From Acanthaster planci (Eukaryota > Echinodermata > Asteroidea > Valvatida > Acanthasteridae), in NCBI RefSeq assembly GCF_001949145.1, contig NW_019091471.1, forward strand, positions 428,371 to 492,370: DNA of 64,000 nucleotides, written 5' to 3'. Of this stretch, positions 62,815 to 64,000 are shown piece by piece. Position 1 is the first letter of the stretch, and every line of letters starts with the position of its first letter. The notes beneath the pieces were generated by a model, which saw nothing but the letters and a program-made list of their open reading frames with translations, had not been told where the DNA came from and searched no databases. The position numbers and the translations under genes are program-made.

Positions 62815-64000
62815 CTACATGTGCGGTACATGCAAAACAACAAAGTACAATTGAACATGAAGATTTACATGTACAGGGGCATACATGTAGTTCAAAGGCA
62901 GACACAAAGAATGCCCATTCATTTTTTACTCGTCAGAAGCCCTCTGCTTTTCCAAATGAACTGGCACACACATACAGGATCTTTAAATGTCCACAGACAA
63001 GTTTGGACTTGTAACTTCTGGGCCAACCCAAACAGCAGTGTTCACTATAAATGTACACTTAAGTGGGGATAAATCCATAAATCTGGATGTAGTATCGTAC
63101 ATGCAGCTTGACATGATAGAATGGCTACAGTGCAAAAGTTTATGCAGGTAGTTACGGGAGATGCACCCAGAACTTTCTTATTGCTTTGTACTAATGCTCA
63201 GGAAATAAACATGGCATGCTGCCGCTACTGGAACCAGCAACTGCTCAACGGTGTGGTTTCCAAATCCAACAGAAGAAGACAATGACAGCAGCTTGTTAAA
63301 AGGATACCATTTGTTGGGATTAATTTCAGAAAACAAATCAAGACATTAAACTCCACCAGGAAGTATTCCATTACAGTGAATATGGTGTGTTTTTTTCAAC
63401 ATGTAGCAGAGTTACAAAAGTCCAGAGTTGGTGTCATTGATAAACGGTGTACATGTACACGATGTACATACTCAAAGGCCAGCACATTTATGATTATTTT
63501 TTGATCAATAAGTTTGGTTTTCGATTACTCAATCCATAGATCAAACACCAAAATTATATATTTTTGTCGACTGATTTTTCATGCAAGGTTTAATCAACAG
63601 TAATAAATGTATGGTACATACATGTACATTTACACATAAAAATTGAGAAACAGCACTTGACTGATTTCTTCCACAAATGTAAGAATTGTATAACTACCAG
63701 CGCAAGCGTGTACCAATGCATGTATTCTTGTTCCACAGTTGTGGACACAAACAAATGTTACTTAACCAGTTTTCTAGGGACCGGAAATGTTGAGAAGACA
63801 GATAATCCCGACAAGTCAGTCCTCATTTGTCTTACACAAGAAATTCTACCTTAATATGGGGAATGCCTGACCACCTTCTGACATGACAAGTGTGAATGTG
63901 TGTACAGGTTGTATGCTTCTCTGCAATGTGTCACAAACATTTGTTAAAATTCACATACGTACATCGAACAGTACCGGTACAATATCTTTAGTGCCAACTG
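62815..64000. other. Upstream intron or 5' region of TANC
   Basis: The acceptor at 62815-62816 implies an upstream noncoding exon, not identified. Contains TACATGTA clusters and a SINE-body fragment. No gene on either strand. Confidence 0.45.
63729..63855 (-). repeat. SINE body fragment
   Basis: Plus-strand blocks TAGGGACC, GACAGATAATCCC, GTCCTCATTTG and ACAAGAAATTCTACCTT parallel AGGGACAGAAAAATCTCCCC, GGTCCTAATTTG and CAGAAGAAATTATCCCTTT at 54270-54340. No tRNA-like head here. Confidence 0.45.

Overview
The window is animal nuclear DNA: intron-rich, with spliced genes that have short exons, consensus GT/AG junctions and kept phases, plus many dispersed repeats. The gene families are metazoan. 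The RING-bearing TANC gene, the repeat types and the abundant TACATGTA palindromes suggest a marine invertebrate, possibly a non-vertebrate deuterostome. The species is inferred only loosely.

Layout. (1) 1-8921, plus strand: the 3' three quarters of MCM9, the helicase subunit that works with MCM8 in homologous recombination and interstrand crosslink repair. Eleven exons could be joined with consistent phase (about 961 codons); the 5' end lies before the window. (2) 8922-13564: MCM9 3' UTR and intergenic DNA with a 1.5 kb terminal-inverted-repeat element. (3) 13565-15946, minus strand: a small type II membrane glycosyltransferase of the PF03407 (Nucleotid_trans) family, convergent with MCM9. 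(4) 15947-21207: no gene recognised; the part next to 21207 is probably a long 3' UTR. (5) 21208-62814, minus strand: a complete TANC / rolling pebbles gene over about 41.6 kb. Twenty-five exons join into one open frame of 2327 codons. The order is an N-terminal RING finger, proline-rich and disordered linkers, a STAND-type P-loop NTPase, about ten ankyrin repeats, three TPR-like units, and a Gln-rich tail ending in a class I PDZ ligand (PTAL).

The three genes do not form an operon or an obvious pathway. MCM9 acts in the nucleus on DNA repair, the glycosyltransferase in the Golgi lumen, and TANC at the cell cortex or postsynaptic and myoblast-fusion scaffolds. TANC introns hold most of the mobile DNA: two Harbinger-like MITEs with TTA target duplications, a 460-bp inverted-repeat element, a long hairpin, three of the four copies of a dispersed repeat family, and SINE pieces.

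I found no gene cluster that looks like an undescribed biochemical system. The most interesting items are the RING-TANC architecture, a possible 18-nt in-frame microexon in TANC, the foldback element built on a CG-rich palindrome, and the small non-autonomous transposons. Exon boundaries were read by eye from splice consensus, reading frame and remembered family sequences; no alignment was run.
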